Part shown: piece after piece, positions 46,601-55,735 of the stretch
How the letters are laid out: every line of letters begins with the position of its first letter
Numbering within the stretch: position 1 is the first letter of the stretch
Assembly: GCA_963768585.1 (NCBI GenBank)
Contig: CAVYIF010000019.1
Span: 248,001 to 312,000 of the forward strand
DNA from: CAVUNY01 sp963768585
GTDB taxonomy: Bacteria; Chloroflexota; Anaerolineae; Anaerolineales; Anaerolineaceae
Length of the DNA: 64,000 nucleotides
Reading direction: 5' to 3'
Notes under the pieces: model-generated
Databases searched by the model: none
The model's input: only the letters and a program-made list of their open reading frames with translations
Told to the model about the DNA's origin: nothing
Translations under genes and position numbers: made by a program

Positions 46601-46800
46601 ATCCATTCGTCACCCAGGTAAGGAGTTTCCAGACCTTCGCGCGAGTGCATGAAGAACCCGCCCATGCCGTGAGCCTTCATATCCGCTACCTGGCGGGTCA
46701 GCTCGGGCACCTTCAGGCGGTCATTCCACGACCAGAAGGGCGCCCCGCGCAAGGCCAGTGGGGGGTTGCGAAAATCTTTTTCGATGTTGTCATTTGTCAT
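43675..46800 (-). CDS. Large glycoside hydrolase, GH106-like (probable alpha-L-rhamnosidase)
   Basis: 1,041 residues. GAGGAG precedes the ATG by 8 bases. The N-terminus (APFWSWNDRLKVPELTRQVA, MKAHGMGGFFMHSREGLETP and AWLYDEDRWPSGYAGGRVP) matches the TIM-barrel of GH106-type hydrolases. The C-terminal part contains beta-sandwich carbohydrate-binding modules (VNGQVAGHIPWRSANGFDLT). No signal peptide, so it probably acts in the cytoplasm on imported oligosaccharides. It is followed in the same direction, upstream on the map, by an aldo/keto reductase and a Gfo/Idh/MocA dehydrogenase, consistent with sugar breakdown. Substrate assignment is from family resemblance only. Confidence 0.75.
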   Translation of the reverse strand: MTNDNIEKDFRNPPLALRGAPFWSWNDRLKVPELTRQVADMKAHGMGGFFMHSREGLETPYLGDEWMECIRETVKKAKATGMGAWLYDEDRWPSGYAGGRVPAQGGDAFRAKLLTLEETAEIPPDAEQALALFAAVIEAGMILSARQLDTPSLLQPGETYLVFRREISQPSEWFNDDAYADNLNPDSVKTFIDITYEAYKREVGAEFGQAVPGIFTDEPNIASQHQPPGRRSLPWTDGLLEFFQERRGWDLHSALPWLFYHPKTEDRKLTGRARHDYWWTISERFTSAYSQQLGEWCQKNGLAFTGHFLYEQEMGFGIRAGGAIMPHYRWQHVPGIDMLTEQNREFLTVKQCSSVASQFDRPRVLSETYGCSGWEFTFEGQKWNGDWQYVLGVNLRCQHLALYSLRGCRKRDYPPSFNYNTTWWKYNGVVEDYFARVGCVTSAGRAVRDVLLIHPVSTGWSMLGQGEVEAERVNAYSERLNVFVQALLAAHYDFDFGDEQIMAAEAQVKQKQMIVGSCRYSLVVIPPEMRTLLHSTYELLQRYLATGGQVIAVGKLPDQIEAQPAPQLRALWQHPGVTVIPDTESLQAALEAHLPRRISLLTQWGQQAARLLYMQRAWEDGRQAFFIVNNERETGREVDVALELPGDPAEGTGRLEEWDPLTGEVHALAAERRDGMLRFKANFGPAGSKIYVIDPQGEALPLQPADSRFSRLAATGRGGEQAVYVGPACPFHRTDPNILTLDKCRYRMGDGEWSEEMDLWRAQQQVREALGMRQVYYNGLPQRYRWALPNSPLSPSGAGSADGPRVELRFAFAVRTVPAHAVDLVVENPQWFRILLNKQPVPNEPAGWYLDRSFKRVTLPPFQVGPNELILDINGYTKYMELEDLYLAGDFAVSPIREIRSEPPRLHFGDWTTQGYLHYAGGMVYHQSFDYDPATSAVLVLGEVRAIDVALHVNGQVAGHIPWRSANGFDLTPYLQPGANEIGIEVVSSPRNMLGPLHLATGRERWTDWRSFRRSDHTYTPEYVVQPWGLIGQAKILIAEK

Positions 46801-46915
46801 AGGGATAACTCCTCATACAGCATTTCAGCCAGTCAGCAATCAGTCAGAAAACAATCGTTTCGCCCTCTCTTCCCCAGTCTGAGGGAAGAGAGGGCCGGAG
46901 AGAGATGAGGGTTCT

Positions 46916-47878
46916 TTACCAGGCGTAGGCCTCGGGCGCGATGCCTGGGGCAGGCCAGATTTCATCCAGTTTGGCCATAGTCTCGTCCGAGAGCCTGACT
47001 TCCAGCGAGCGCACGCTGTGCTCCAGCTGGGCCGTAGTGCGCGGGCCGAGGATGGGTGAGGTGATGCCGGGTTTCTGCAGCATCCAGGCGTGGGCTACAT
47101 GGGCCGGGTCGACGCCAATCTCCCGGCACAGCGTCTCATAGGCTTCCACCTGCGGGCGGTGCTTTTCATATAACTGCTGCGCCCCTTCCGAACTGCGCCG
47201 CCCCTCCGTGGCGCTGCCCGCTCCACCCGCCAGGATGCCGCCGCGCAGCGGGCCGTAGGGCAGAACGGCGATGCCCAATTCGATGCAAGCCGGGATCACT
47301 TCCAGTTCGATGGTGCGTGAGGCCAGGTTGTAGCGGCTCTGCTCGGAGACCAGGCCTATGAAGTGGCGCTCCGCCGCGCTGCACTGGGCCATGGCGATGT
47401 GCCAGGCGGCAAAGTTGCTGCTGCCGGCGTAGAGCAGCTTGCCTTCGCGCACCAGCTGCTCCATCGCCTGCCAGATTTCCTGCCAGGGCGTCTCACGGTC
47501 CACGTGATGCATCTGGTACAGGTCGATGTGGTCGGTCTGCAGGCGGCGCAGCGAATCTTCGCAGGCCCTGCGGATGTGGTAAGCCGACAGCCCGCGGTCG
47601 TTCACCCCGGGGCCAGCCTGCCCGAAGACCTTGGTGGCCAGCACGATCTGTTCGCGCCGCCCGCCCTGTGCCAGCCAGCGGCCGATAATCTCTTCGGTGT
47701 TGCCGATCGGCGGCCGCCCGTACACGTTGGCCGTATCGAAAAAGTTGATTCCCAATTCCAGGGCGCGGTCCATGATCCGAAAACTTTCGGCTTCATCCGC
47801 CAGCTTGCCAAAGGCCATCGTGCCCAGGCACAGTCGGCTGACCTTCAGGCCGGTTCGTCCAAGATGCGTATATTCCAT
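46916..47878 (-). CDS. Aldo/keto reductase
   Basis: 320 residues from an ATG at 47878 with AGGAG 6 bases upstream; a longer reading is unsupported. TIM-barrel NADPH-dependent reductase. MEYTHLGRTGLKVSRLCLGT starts strand 1. The catalytic Asp and Tyr are in NFFDTANVYG, Lys is in LATKVFG, and His in YQMHHVD. The C-terminal PGITSPILGPRTTAQLEHSV binds the cofactor phosphate. It lies 63 bases after the Gfo/Idh/MocA gene and 116 before the glycoside hydrolase, probably one sugar-catabolic unit. Confidence 0.92.
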   Translation of the reverse strand: MEYTHLGRTGLKVSRLCLGTMAFGKLADEAESFRIMDRALELGINFFDTANVYGRPPIGNTEEIIGRWLAQGGRREQIVLATKVFGQAGPGVNDRGLSAYHIRRACEDSLRRLQTDHIDLYQMHHVDRETPWQEIWQAMEQLVREGKLLYAGSSNFAAWHIAMAQCSAAERHFIGLVSEQSRYNLASRTIELEVIPACIELGIAVLPYGPLRGGILAGGAGSATEGRRSSEGAQQLYEKHRPQVEAYETLCREIGVDPAHVAHAWMLQKPGITSPILGPRTTAQLEHSVRSLEVRLSDETMAKLDEIWPAPGIAPEAYAW

Positions 47879-47941
47879 GATTGTCTCCTGAATCATGAGT
47901 GCATCGTGGCACCAAGCGACACGATACACTCTTTAAAAAAA

Positions 47942-49279
47942 TTACGGCAGGGGCAGCCCGTCCTGCGGGCTGGGCATCGCCGGGTAATCCGGCAGATCGA
48001 TATGCTGCACCAGGTCTTCGATCTTCACCAGTTGGCCGCTTGCCATGCTGCGGTTGGCTGCCACACCGGTCAGGATCGAGTAGGCTCCGCCGCGCTGGTC
48101 GGCAGCCCGCAAATAGCGGTCCGGCTCTGGGACGGCATCGAACAGGTCGTGCAGCAGGGGTGAATCGCCGCCGCCGTGCCCGCCGCGCGCCCGCTGTAGG
48201 GGCACCTGGTAGGCCGGGGAAAAATGCGGGTAGACCTTGATGGTGGTCCCTTCGCGCTTCAGCTCGCCCGGTACTGTGCCGTCGCCGCTGATGTAGACTG
48301 TTTCCTGGGCCACCTGCTCCAGCCGGCCGCGCGAGCCGTTGAATGAAACCAGGTAGCCTTCCCAGGGCATGAAGGTGTTGAGCGAATACGACATCTTGAC
48401 CCCGTTGGAGTAATTGACCAGCACGTTCATCGTGTCTTCGATGTCGATCTCCGGGCTGAACACGCAGCGGTCGCGGTAGTAGCCGTCGTAGGATTCGTTC
48501 TCCAGGTACATTTCCTTGAGCTTGCCCTGGCCGATATCCAGGTAGAATGGGCAGCGCCCGGATTCGGGGCAGCCGTGGCAGCGCTCGCCGCGCTGCGTAA
48601 GCCCGTAGCGGTCGGCTGTTTGCGGAGTATAGAACTTCTTGCTGCCGCTGGCAAACACCTCCACCGGCACGGCAGAAAGCCACCAGTTGATCAGGTCAAA
48701 ATGGTGGGTGGCCTTATGGACCATCAGCCCGCCAGAGTTAGCCTTGTTGCGGTGCCAGCGCCGGTAGTAGTCCGCCCCGTGGTGCGTATCCAGCAGCCAG
48801 TGGAAGTCAACCGACAGCACCTCGCCGATCACCCCCGACATCAGCAGTTCCTTGATCTGGGTGCGCGGCGGGGAATAGCGGTAGTTGAAGGTGACCCGGC
48901 ACTTACGTCCTGTCTTGCGCTGGGTATCGATGATGCGCTGGCATTTTTCAGCGTCGGTGGTCATTGGTTTTTCGGTAATAACATCGCAGCCCAACTCCAT
49001 CGCCCGGCAGATATATTCATCGTGGGCACAGTCTTTGGTAGTCACAATCACCACGTCGGGCCGGGTTTCGCTGATCATGCGTTCGAAATCATCTGCCAGG
49101 TACGTTTTTACCTCGACCCCGCGCTCGTGCGCCAGCTTGGCGCGAAGCTGCAGGCGACCCTGGTTGGTATCGCACAACGCTACCAGTTCGCTGGTTTCGG
49201 TAAATTCCTGCAGCAGCGCCTCCGTGTACATCATGGAGCGCGAACCTACGCCTACCTGTGCATATCGTTTTTTCGCCAA
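47942..49279 (-). CDS. Gfo/Idh/MocA-family oxidoreductase
   Basis: 445 residues from a TTG start with GGAGG 6 bases upstream. The NAD(P) fold is MAKKRYAQVGVGSRSMMYTE; EKPMTTDAEKCQRIID carries the family's EKP motif. The middle holds CHGCPESGRCPFYLDIG, a Cys-rich insertion (CxxC...C) unusual for the family and possibly metal-binding. Members oxidise or rearrange sugars and inositols. First gene of the leftward run with the aldo/keto reductase and GH106-like enzyme. Confidence 0.9.
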   Translation of the reverse strand: MAKKRYAQVGVGSRSMMYTEALLQEFTETSELVALCDTNQGRLQLRAKLAHERGVEVKTYLADDFERMISETRPDVVIVTTKDCAHDEYICRAMELGCDVITEKPMTTDAEKCQRIIDTQRKTGRKCRVTFNYRYSPPRTQIKELLMSGVIGEVLSVDFHWLLDTHHGADYYRRWHRNKANSGGLMVHKATHHFDLINWWLSAVPVEVFASGSKKFYTPQTADRYGLTQRGERCHGCPESGRCPFYLDIGQGKLKEMYLENESYDGYYRDRCVFSPEIDIEDTMNVLVNYSNGVKMSYSLNTFMPWEGYLVSFNGSRGRLEQVAQETVYISGDGTVPGELKREGTTIKVYPHFSPAYQVPLQRARGGHGGGDSPLLHDLFDAVPEPDRYLRAADQRGGAYSILTGVAANRSMASGQLVKIEDLVQHIDLPDYPAMPSPQDGLPLP

Positions 49280-49525
49280 ATTAACACCTCCAGATAAACA
49301 GATTGTGAGCAGAACGGTAAATCATGAAGAGCGCGTCCCGGTGGAATCCGGCTCCACCAATCCACACCCTTCTATCCTGCCGCTTGAGCTTTTTTATTTA
49401 TCTCCCACTTCTTGCCCCGACTTTATTGTACTCATTTTTCTTAAGAAAAAGATCTTTTCTGCAATCCTTCCAGGCGCGCCCAGGCATATTCATTTCTCGC
49501 ATACAATAGATAGGTAGGTGAAGAT

Positions 49526-51589
49526 ATGTCCTTCCACACTTTTGTTTACCTGTTTATCGCCCTGTTGATCGCGGTCATTTACCTGACGATTGCTTATTAT
49601 GCCTGGCAGCACCGTTCGGTCCCTGGGGCAGACGGTCTGGCATTCTTGATGCTGGCAGCGATGGGGTATGCTGTTCCTTATATCTTTGAGTTGAGCAGCC
49701 CCAGTCTGGCGGCGGCTCTTGTCTGGATGCAGGTATCCCTGCCCGGCGCTTCACTGCTTGGACCGGCCTGGCTATTGTTCGCGGCGCATTACTCTGCCCG
49801 GCAGAAGATTTTCACCCCGCGCCGGGTTTTACTCCTGATTACGATCCCCATTCTGGCCTGCCTGGCGGCCTGGACCAATTCCCTGCATGGTTTGTACGGC
49901 GCAGATTTCCGGTATGACCCTGCCGCTCTATGGCCGGTGCTTAAATGGCGCTTCGGGCCGGTGTATTGGATCAATTTTGGGTATGCCTATCTGACCACGA
50001 TCGCAGGTATGGTGCTGCTTGGGGGCAGTGCCGTTCGCCGTATGCGGACTTTTACCAACCAGACCCTGTTCCTGGTGGCAGGCGCCTTGATCCCACCGGT
50101 AATTAATATTCTGTTCAGCCTGGGGATAACCCCCGTCCCGGATATGGATCTGACGCCCTTCAGTTTTTTGATCACTGGCGTCTTTTGGAGTCTGGCACTT
50201 TTTCGTTTTCGATTGTTGGATATCGTGCCTGCTGCCCGTGAACAAGTTCTGGAGTTCATGCCGGTGGGGATGGTGGTGCTCGATCGAGATGGGCGCGTAC
50301 TGGATATGAACCCGGCCGCATGTAAAATGCTGGAACTGCAGCCATCAGAGATGGCCGGGCGCTCGCTGGTTCGCCTGGGTCCGGCATTTCCTTTCAGCCA
50401 GGCGGAACTTTCCTCTCCGGTAGCGATCGAAAAAGAAGTGCGTCTGGGTTCGGATGAAGAACCGCGCTTCTTGCTGCAGCGCCTGACCCCGCTTGCTCGC
50501 CGCAATAAGACCTACCCCGGCGCCTTGCTGCTCGTGCATGATATCACCTCTCGCAAGCGAGTCGAACTGGCCAGGCGCACGCAGCATGATCTGGTCGTAA
50601 CCCTGCGCGACACGGCCTTTGATCTCAACATCACCCTGCCCCTGGCGGAGATGCTTGACCGCATCCTGGTGAATCTGGCCAGGATTCTTGCTTTTGATGC
50701 GGCCCAGATCAGCGTTTGGAATGCGCCGGGTGAGGACGAAATCTTGCCTGTGCTGTGTCGTTTTGTGACCAGCCGCCCGATCAGCGAACGGGTTTCGAGC
50801 ATTGCCCTGGCCGGGCAAACTTACCCCGCGCCTCTTCTGGAAGCGGCAGCCGCCAACCGTGGCCCTTTTCGGGTGGCCGACCCCGCCCTGTTGGGGGATT
50901 GCCCGGCTGCTTTCGACCGGGGGTGGGTGAGGTCGGCGCTGGGGATGCCGATCCGATCTCATGGCGAGGTGGTCGGTCTGGCATTGATTGATCGTGCCAG
51001 CCAGAATGGTTTTTCGGAAGCCGAACTGGAACGTCTGGGGCTGTTTGCCGGTCAGACGTCCTTCGCCATCGAAAATGCGCGTCTTTTGGCCAGGTTGGAA
51101 ATCCGTGCCCTTCAAGATGATCTGACTAAAGTCTATAATCACCGCGGCCTGATTGAGATCGCCACCGCTGAATTGAACCGCGCCCATCGCTTCAAGCATT
51201 CACTGGGTTTGATCGTGTTTGACATCGATTATTTTAAAGAGTTCAACGATGCCCATGGGTATGCCGCCGGCGATCATGTTTTACGCGCAGCGGCTAAAAT
51301 TTGCCGGGCTGCCATCCGCGATATGGATGTGATTGGGCGTTATGGAGGCGATGAGTTTGTCATTGTCTTACCTGAATGCGATCTCGAAGCGGCGGTGGTC
51401 GTCGCGGAACGGGTGCGCAAAGCGCTGGAAAGCAGTCCGATCCTGGTCGGCAAACAGGAGCGCCAGATCACTCTCAGCGCTGGTGTGGCGGTGGACCTGG
51501 TGGGCAACCTTTCCCTGGATGATTTGCTGCGCCAGGCAGACCGGGCGCTGTATGCCGCCAAATCTGCCGGGCGCAACTGCGTTCGCTAG
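49526..51589 (+). CDS. Membrane diguanylate cyclase: 7TM sensor-PAS-GAF-GGDEF
   Basis: 687 residues. Residues about 1-225 hold seven membrane helices of the HisKA_7TM type. A PAS domain starts near 235 (FMPVGMVVLDRDGRVLDMNP), a GAF domain covers about 350-515 (DRILVNLARILAFDAAQISV), and the C-terminal GGDEF domain contains GRYGGDEFVIVLPE with intact catalytic residues. The inhibitory I-site RDMD lies five residues before GGDEF, so product feedback is expected. It makes cyclic di-GMP from GTP in response to a ligand sensed by the membrane, PAS or GAF parts. AGGTGA precedes the ATG. Confidence 0.95.
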   Translation: MSFHTFVYLFIALLIAVIYLTIAYYAWQHRSVPGADGLAFLMLAAMGYAVPYIFELSSPSLAAALVWMQVSLPGASLLGPAWLLFAAHYSARQKIFTPRRVLLLITIPILACLAAWTNSLHGLYGADFRYDPAALWPVLKWRFGPVYWINFGYAYLTTIAGMVLLGGSAVRRMRTFTNQTLFLVAGALIPPVINILFSLGITPVPDMDLTPFSFLITGVFWSLALFRFRLLDIVPAAREQVLEFMPVGMVVLDRDGRVLDMNPAACKMLELQPSEMAGRSLVRLGPAFPFSQAELSSPVAIEKEVRLGSDEEPRFLLQRLTPLARRNKTYPGALLLVHDITSRKRVELARRTQHDLVVTLRDTAFDLNITLPLAEMLDRILVNLARILAFDAAQISVWNAPGEDEILPVLCRFVTSRPISERVSSIALAGQTYPAPLLEAAAANRGPFRVADPALLGDCPAAFDRGWVRSALGMPIRSHGEVVGLALIDRASQNGFSEAELERLGLFAGQTSFAIENARLLARLEIRALQDDLTKVYNHRGLIEIATAELNRAHRFKHSLGLIVFDIDYFKEFNDAHGYAAGDHVLRAAAKICRAAIRDMDVIGRYGGDEFVIVLPECDLEAAVVVAERVRKALESSPILVGKQERQITLSAGVAVDLVGNLSLDDLLRQADRALYAAKSAGRNCVR

Positions 51590-51785
51590 CAACCTCGCGA
51601 AACGACCCTGGCAAAGCAGTCTGTCCTCCCCGAGCTATGCCTGTAGGCTGTTCCCCATGAATTTAATTACGATAAGGTTTTTCTGGTAGGTTTTTGTTTC
51701 TTTGGCTTCAGCCTGGGCGGATCATTATCACCCTGGGTTTTATGCTTGGGTGCGGCGTGGTGAATCCAGGTCTACCGCAGCGTAT

Positions 51786-54137
51786 TTACCCTTCTCCCCG
51801 CAGACGCTGCCAGATTCGCCTGGCGAATAACCGGCCAAAATCGCTCCAGCTGCGCCTGACCTGGCGCTGAGCCAGGTTGACTTCCTCGAAGCTGGGTGGG
51901 TGTGGGCTGTAGACGGCCTGCTGGTAAAGCCAGGTAGCCTGCGCCAGCACCTCCTGCAGCGCACCACGTCTTTCCAGAACGGGGGTATTTTCCCTCAGGT
52001 ATTCGGCGGGGGTGGTGCTGGGCGCTGCTTCCAGGCCAGCCCAGCGCAGCAGCCTGCGCAATTGCAGGTATTGCTGCTCTGCCAGGTGGGTGGGAGAGAG
52101 GCCCGGTCCCTGGCGCCGACGGCGTGCCCGCAGCCAGAAGGCCAGCCCCAACAGGAGAATGGGTCCCGCCACAGCCGCGACCGCCAGGACAATGCCCTGC
52201 CAGACCGGCGCGGGTGGAATGGGGCGGGGGGGCAGGGGTTCGTTGATCGTGTTGGCGCTGCCCCCCGGGGTCTCGTAATCGATCCGCGCCAGGCCGGCTG
52301 TTGGTTCGAATTCGACCCATCCGAAGCCGGGAAAATACACTTCCACCCAGGCGTGTGCGTTTGAAGGTGTCACCCGGTAGGCGCGCCGGGTGAAATCGAA
52401 ACTGCCGGTGGCGTAGCCCGAGACGACCCGCGCCGCCACGCCCTGGCTGCGCAGCATGACCGCCATGGCCGTGGCATAATACGAGCAGAAACCGCCAGGC
52501 GAGTCGAACAGGAAATAATCCACCACGTCCTGCCCGCCGGGGGGCAGGGGCACGTTCAATTTGTACGGGTATGAGAGGCGCAGGTAATCCTGAATGCGCA
52601 CGGCTTTGTCGAATGGGGTGGCGGCGTCCGCTACGATCCGCCGGGCCAGGTCGCGCACGCGCTGTGGCAGGCTGGTGGGCAGCTGGAGGTAGGTGCCGGC
52701 AATTTCGGGCGGGTATGCCCCAGATGCGGCCCGCAGCATCACATCCGTGACTTCCGTAACCCACGACTGCACGCTGTAGCTGGAAACGCTGCCTACTACC
52801 AGGGGCGTTTCGTCCGGTCCGGCATATTGCAGGGCGGCGCCGGCGCTGGCTTGAACTGGGATACTGGCAGCGTACAATACAGTCCCATGGCGGGCCTCAA
52901 TTTGCACCTGCTGTGACAGCAGGTAGCGCCCCGGGACAAGCCCCTCGCCCTTCCCTTCAATCCCAATTGGGGATGGTAGTTGTTCGCCCGGCGCCGTTTC
53001 CGATAACGCCGAGGGCACGCTGTGAATCTCCAGTCCTTCCCAGCCGGTCCCGGTGTAATTGCCAAATACGGCGCTGCGCCAGTAATGGATCGGACCCGCT
53101 TCAAGATTTTCGATCGGCATTCCCGGATCGAGCAGCGGCCTGGGTGGGGGCGGGTCGTTGGTCTGCACCCACATCACAACCGCATTGGACTGCGGCGGGG
53201 GAGCCCCGATCAGCCCCATTTCGGGTGTCTCTGCTAAAACGGCTGACGAAATTGGGGTGGGTTGGGACGCCTCAAAATGGGTTGGGGGCGGTGCCACATC
53301 TCCAAACAGGCGCGTAGTGGTGTCCTCCAATTGCTTTTGCGCTTCTCGAAAATAATCTCCCAGCGTTTGCCAGCCTTGCGGGGTGCCGAAGATCGGCGAC
53401 AGGCGCGCGGCGAACAGGATTACCAGCCCTAAACCCAGCGCAGCGACAGACCAATCCACGCCCAATTCATTCGAATAATCCACCTGCCGGCGCTCCCAGG
53501 AGCGGTACATTTCAATGATCGCGGTGCGGGCTGCGAGCAGTATGGCGCAGGCCAAAAAAAACCATAACCCATCTATCGTCTGGTCGCTCAAATAGGCGTT
53601 GATTCCTAAAAGCAGACCGGCTGGCAGTAGCCCGTCCAGCGCTCGCTGGCGGCGGATCACGGCCCAGGCCAGCCATGCGCTGGTGGTCCAGGTCAGCAGC
53701 CCGATCAACAGCAGGAACAGCCCGTTATCCTGCACGTTGTTGCCCACGCTCAGGGTGGAAATCCAGCTTGCTAACCGGTCCAGATAGTTGAGCAGGTGAA
53801 TATTTGCCAGATTCAGGGTTAAAGGGAAAGGCAGCTGAGCGATCTGGCTGAGCGGTGGCAGGACCTTGCCGATCCATAGCCCCAGCAGGAGGATAGCTGT
53901 TCCCGCGTGGTAGGCAGCGGCTGCCCATCCCCGAAAGTTGCTGGTCGCGAGCAGCCCGCCCAGCAGCAGCCCATACCACACCGCATTTACCAGGGGACTG
54001 CTGTCGGGCACCCAGTTCGCTGCCTGCAGGCTGTGGCTTGTCAGGCCGGCGATGCCGGCCATCAGCAGCCAGGTCAGGACGTGGGGCGCCGTACGCCGGT
54101 AAAGCCAGGCCATGAAGCGCGAGAAAAGGGTGTTCAT
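51786..54137 (-). CDS. Transglutaminase-like membrane protein with DUF4129 (TgpA-type)
   Basis: 783 residues. About six membrane helices lie in the first 230 residues, followed by an extracytoplasmic transglutaminase domain. Its triad is visible: Cys in SPGGFCSYYATAMAVMLRSQ, His in NAHAWVEVYFPGFG, and the acidic region EFEPTAG. One more helix (GIVLAVAAVAGPILLLGLAF) and a C-terminal cytosolic DUF4129 segment complete it. Its ATG overlaps the stop of the DUF58 gene (ATGA). The pair is common in Gram-positives, cyanobacteria and Chloroflexota next to a MoxR ATPase, which is not in this window. Role in envelope protein processing is inferred. Confidence 0.9.
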   Translation of the reverse strand: MNTLFSRFMAWLYRRTAPHVLTWLLMAGIAGLTSHSLQAANWVPDSSPLVNAVWYGLLLGGLLATSNFRGWAAAAYHAGTAILLLGLWIGKVLPPLSQIAQLPFPLTLNLANIHLLNYLDRLASWISTLSVGNNVQDNGLFLLLIGLLTWTTSAWLAWAVIRRQRALDGLLPAGLLLGINAYLSDQTIDGLWFFLACAILLAARTAIIEMYRSWERRQVDYSNELGVDWSVAALGLGLVILFAARLSPIFGTPQGWQTLGDYFREAQKQLEDTTTRLFGDVAPPPTHFEASQPTPISSAVLAETPEMGLIGAPPPQSNAVVMWVQTNDPPPPRPLLDPGMPIENLEAGPIHYWRSAVFGNYTGTGWEGLEIHSVPSALSETAPGEQLPSPIGIEGKGEGLVPGRYLLSQQVQIEARHGTVLYAASIPVQASAGAALQYAGPDETPLVVGSVSSYSVQSWVTEVTDVMLRAASGAYPPEIAGTYLQLPTSLPQRVRDLARRIVADAATPFDKAVRIQDYLRLSYPYKLNVPLPPGGQDVVDYFLFDSPGGFCSYYATAMAVMLRSQGVAARVVSGYATGSFDFTRRAYRVTPSNAHAWVEVYFPGFGWVEFEPTAGLARIDYETPGGSANTINEPLPPRPIPPAPVWQGIVLAVAAVAGPILLLGLAFWLRARRRRQGPGLSPTHLAEQQYLQLRRLLRWAGLEAAPSTTPAEYLRENTPVLERRGALQEVLAQATWLYQQAVYSPHPPSFEEVNLAQRQVRRSWSDFGRLFARRIWQRLRGEG

Positions 54138-55570
54138 GGTCGCTTCGGCTTACCGCGCTCGCCAGATTTTTGGGAGCCGTCAAACCTGGTGCGCGGTGTG
54201 TGGCGGGCAATCGCGCGCCCGGTGGCCAGAGTCTTAAATTCCCACCGGCTGAGTTCGCCGTACGAGGCGGGGTTTGGCTGGATGTCGCCCTGGCGCAGGG
54301 TATGAGCCGGAATGCCCGACGAGGCCAGAAAAACGGCGAAGGTGTCGGCTCGAGATTTTCCGGCGGTCGCTGGCCGGGGCGCTCCGGGCGGCGTTGCAAA
54401 CGTATCGGCGTCCATCAGGAGCACTTCCGCGCCGGACCGCCGGCTCAAGGCTCCCAGGCGGTACAGCTCACTGACCCAATCCGGCTGCAGCGAGGGTGTC
54501 ACCACGATCACCCGGGCGCGCCCGGAAATTACCGTGCGGGCGTGTTCCAGTACCTGCGCGAAGGGCAGCGGGCTGGCTTGCAGCCCGGCCAGCAGGCGCA
54601 GGAGCTGCCATAGGTGAGCCTTCCCATGGCCGGGCAGGACCACCTGTGGGTTTTGCGTATAGGCAATAAGGCCTACTGCCAGCTGCTCGTCAAGCATGCG
54701 GTTAGCCAATGAAGCGATGAGAATAATCATGCTTTCCAGGGTTGAATTTGGACCTGCGCCGCGCTGCACGGCGCTGTCCAGATCGGGGATCAGCCATAAG
54801 GTGGCTGAGGCTTCCGGGTCGAAGGTCTTGACGAAGGGTGCGCCGTGGCGGGCGGTGGTCGGCCAGTGGATGCGGCGCAGGGGATCGCCGGGCGCGTAAG
54901 GGCGTGTGCTGAGCGCGCTCATACTTTCCGCCTGCAGCGGTTGGTGTAGCGGGCGGTCGTCGCCTTGCGACCGCCCGTGCGGCAGAATCTGTTCGGGTAG
55001 AGCCGCCAGCGGCGGATAAACCAGGATTTCTTCTTGCTGGCTGTAGGATAGGGTTACGCTGAACAGCCCGAAGGGGTCACCAGTCAGCAGTTCCCACGGG
55101 CCAAAGCGGTAATTGCCGCGCTGTTGGCAGACGGCATGCACGCGCCACTGCAGGCTGCTTTGTCCGTCCACTGCGCGCACCGAGGTCAGGTTGTAGCCGG
55201 GGATATTGGTGTGATCCGAGAATTCTGCCCATAGGGTCGGAAAGATGAATTCGTTGCGCAGGGTGACGATCTCCTCGATTTCATCGCCCACCTGTACGGC
55301 GGCATAATGCAGCCGGCGCTCGGCTGAGAGACCAAGCGCCATGGATCGCGCCCAACCATAGCCAGCAGCCAGGATGCCACCCAGGCCCACTGTGGCTACC
55401 GCCGCCACCGGCGAAGGCCGGGCGATGTACCAGACCAGCACCACCCCAAAAGCGATCAGTGCCAGGGGATAGCGCAAGGTTATTCTGGCTCGCCCTTCTG
55501 GCTTTTCAACCAGCCACAGCGGCTGCAGCCGGTCCGGAATCGAGCGGAGAGCACGAAGGATGCGGCGCAT
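54134..55570 (-). CDS. DUF58-domain protein
   Basis: 478 residues from the ATG at 55570; another in-frame ATG 7 codons upstream is possible and neither has a strong ribosome site. Two membrane helices (about 30-75) precede an Ig-like region. The DUF58 motif RPYAPGDPLRRIHWPTTARH then leads into a von Willebrand A-like fold (LWLIPDLDSA, VIVVTPSLQPDW). It usually works with MoxR ATPases and transglutaminase-like partners. It overlaps the downstream transglutaminase gene by 4 bases. Confidence 0.9.
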   Translation of the reverse strand: MRRILRALRSIPDRLQPLWLVEKPEGRARITLRYPLALIAFGVVLVWYIARPSPVAAVATVGLGGILAAGYGWARSMALGLSAERRLHYAAVQVGDEIEEIVTLRNEFIFPTLWAEFSDHTNIPGYNLTSVRAVDGQSSLQWRVHAVCQQRGNYRFGPWELLTGDPFGLFSVTLSYSQQEEILVYPPLAALPEQILPHGRSQGDDRPLHQPLQAESMSALSTRPYAPGDPLRRIHWPTTARHGAPFVKTFDPEASATLWLIPDLDSAVQRGAGPNSTLESMIILIASLANRMLDEQLAVGLIAYTQNPQVVLPGHGKAHLWQLLRLLAGLQASPLPFAQVLEHARTVISGRARVIVVTPSLQPDWVSELYRLGALSRRSGAEVLLMDADTFATPPGAPRPATAGKSRADTFAVFLASSGIPAHTLRQGDIQPNPASYGELSRWEFKTLATGRAIARHTPRTRFDGSQKSGERGKPKRP

Positions 55571-55735
55571 ACAGGCATTATAGCGCAGCACATCCGATGG
55601 GCAGCCCGGTTGCCCCCGGTGTCATTGAATTTTGGCAAATGCGGAGTGAAAATCTCGGGGTTAAATCTTGCGTGTAGCCATTTACTCACCCTTAAATCAT
55701 CTCAAAAAAACATTAAGCAAAAAACCAACCTGTCA

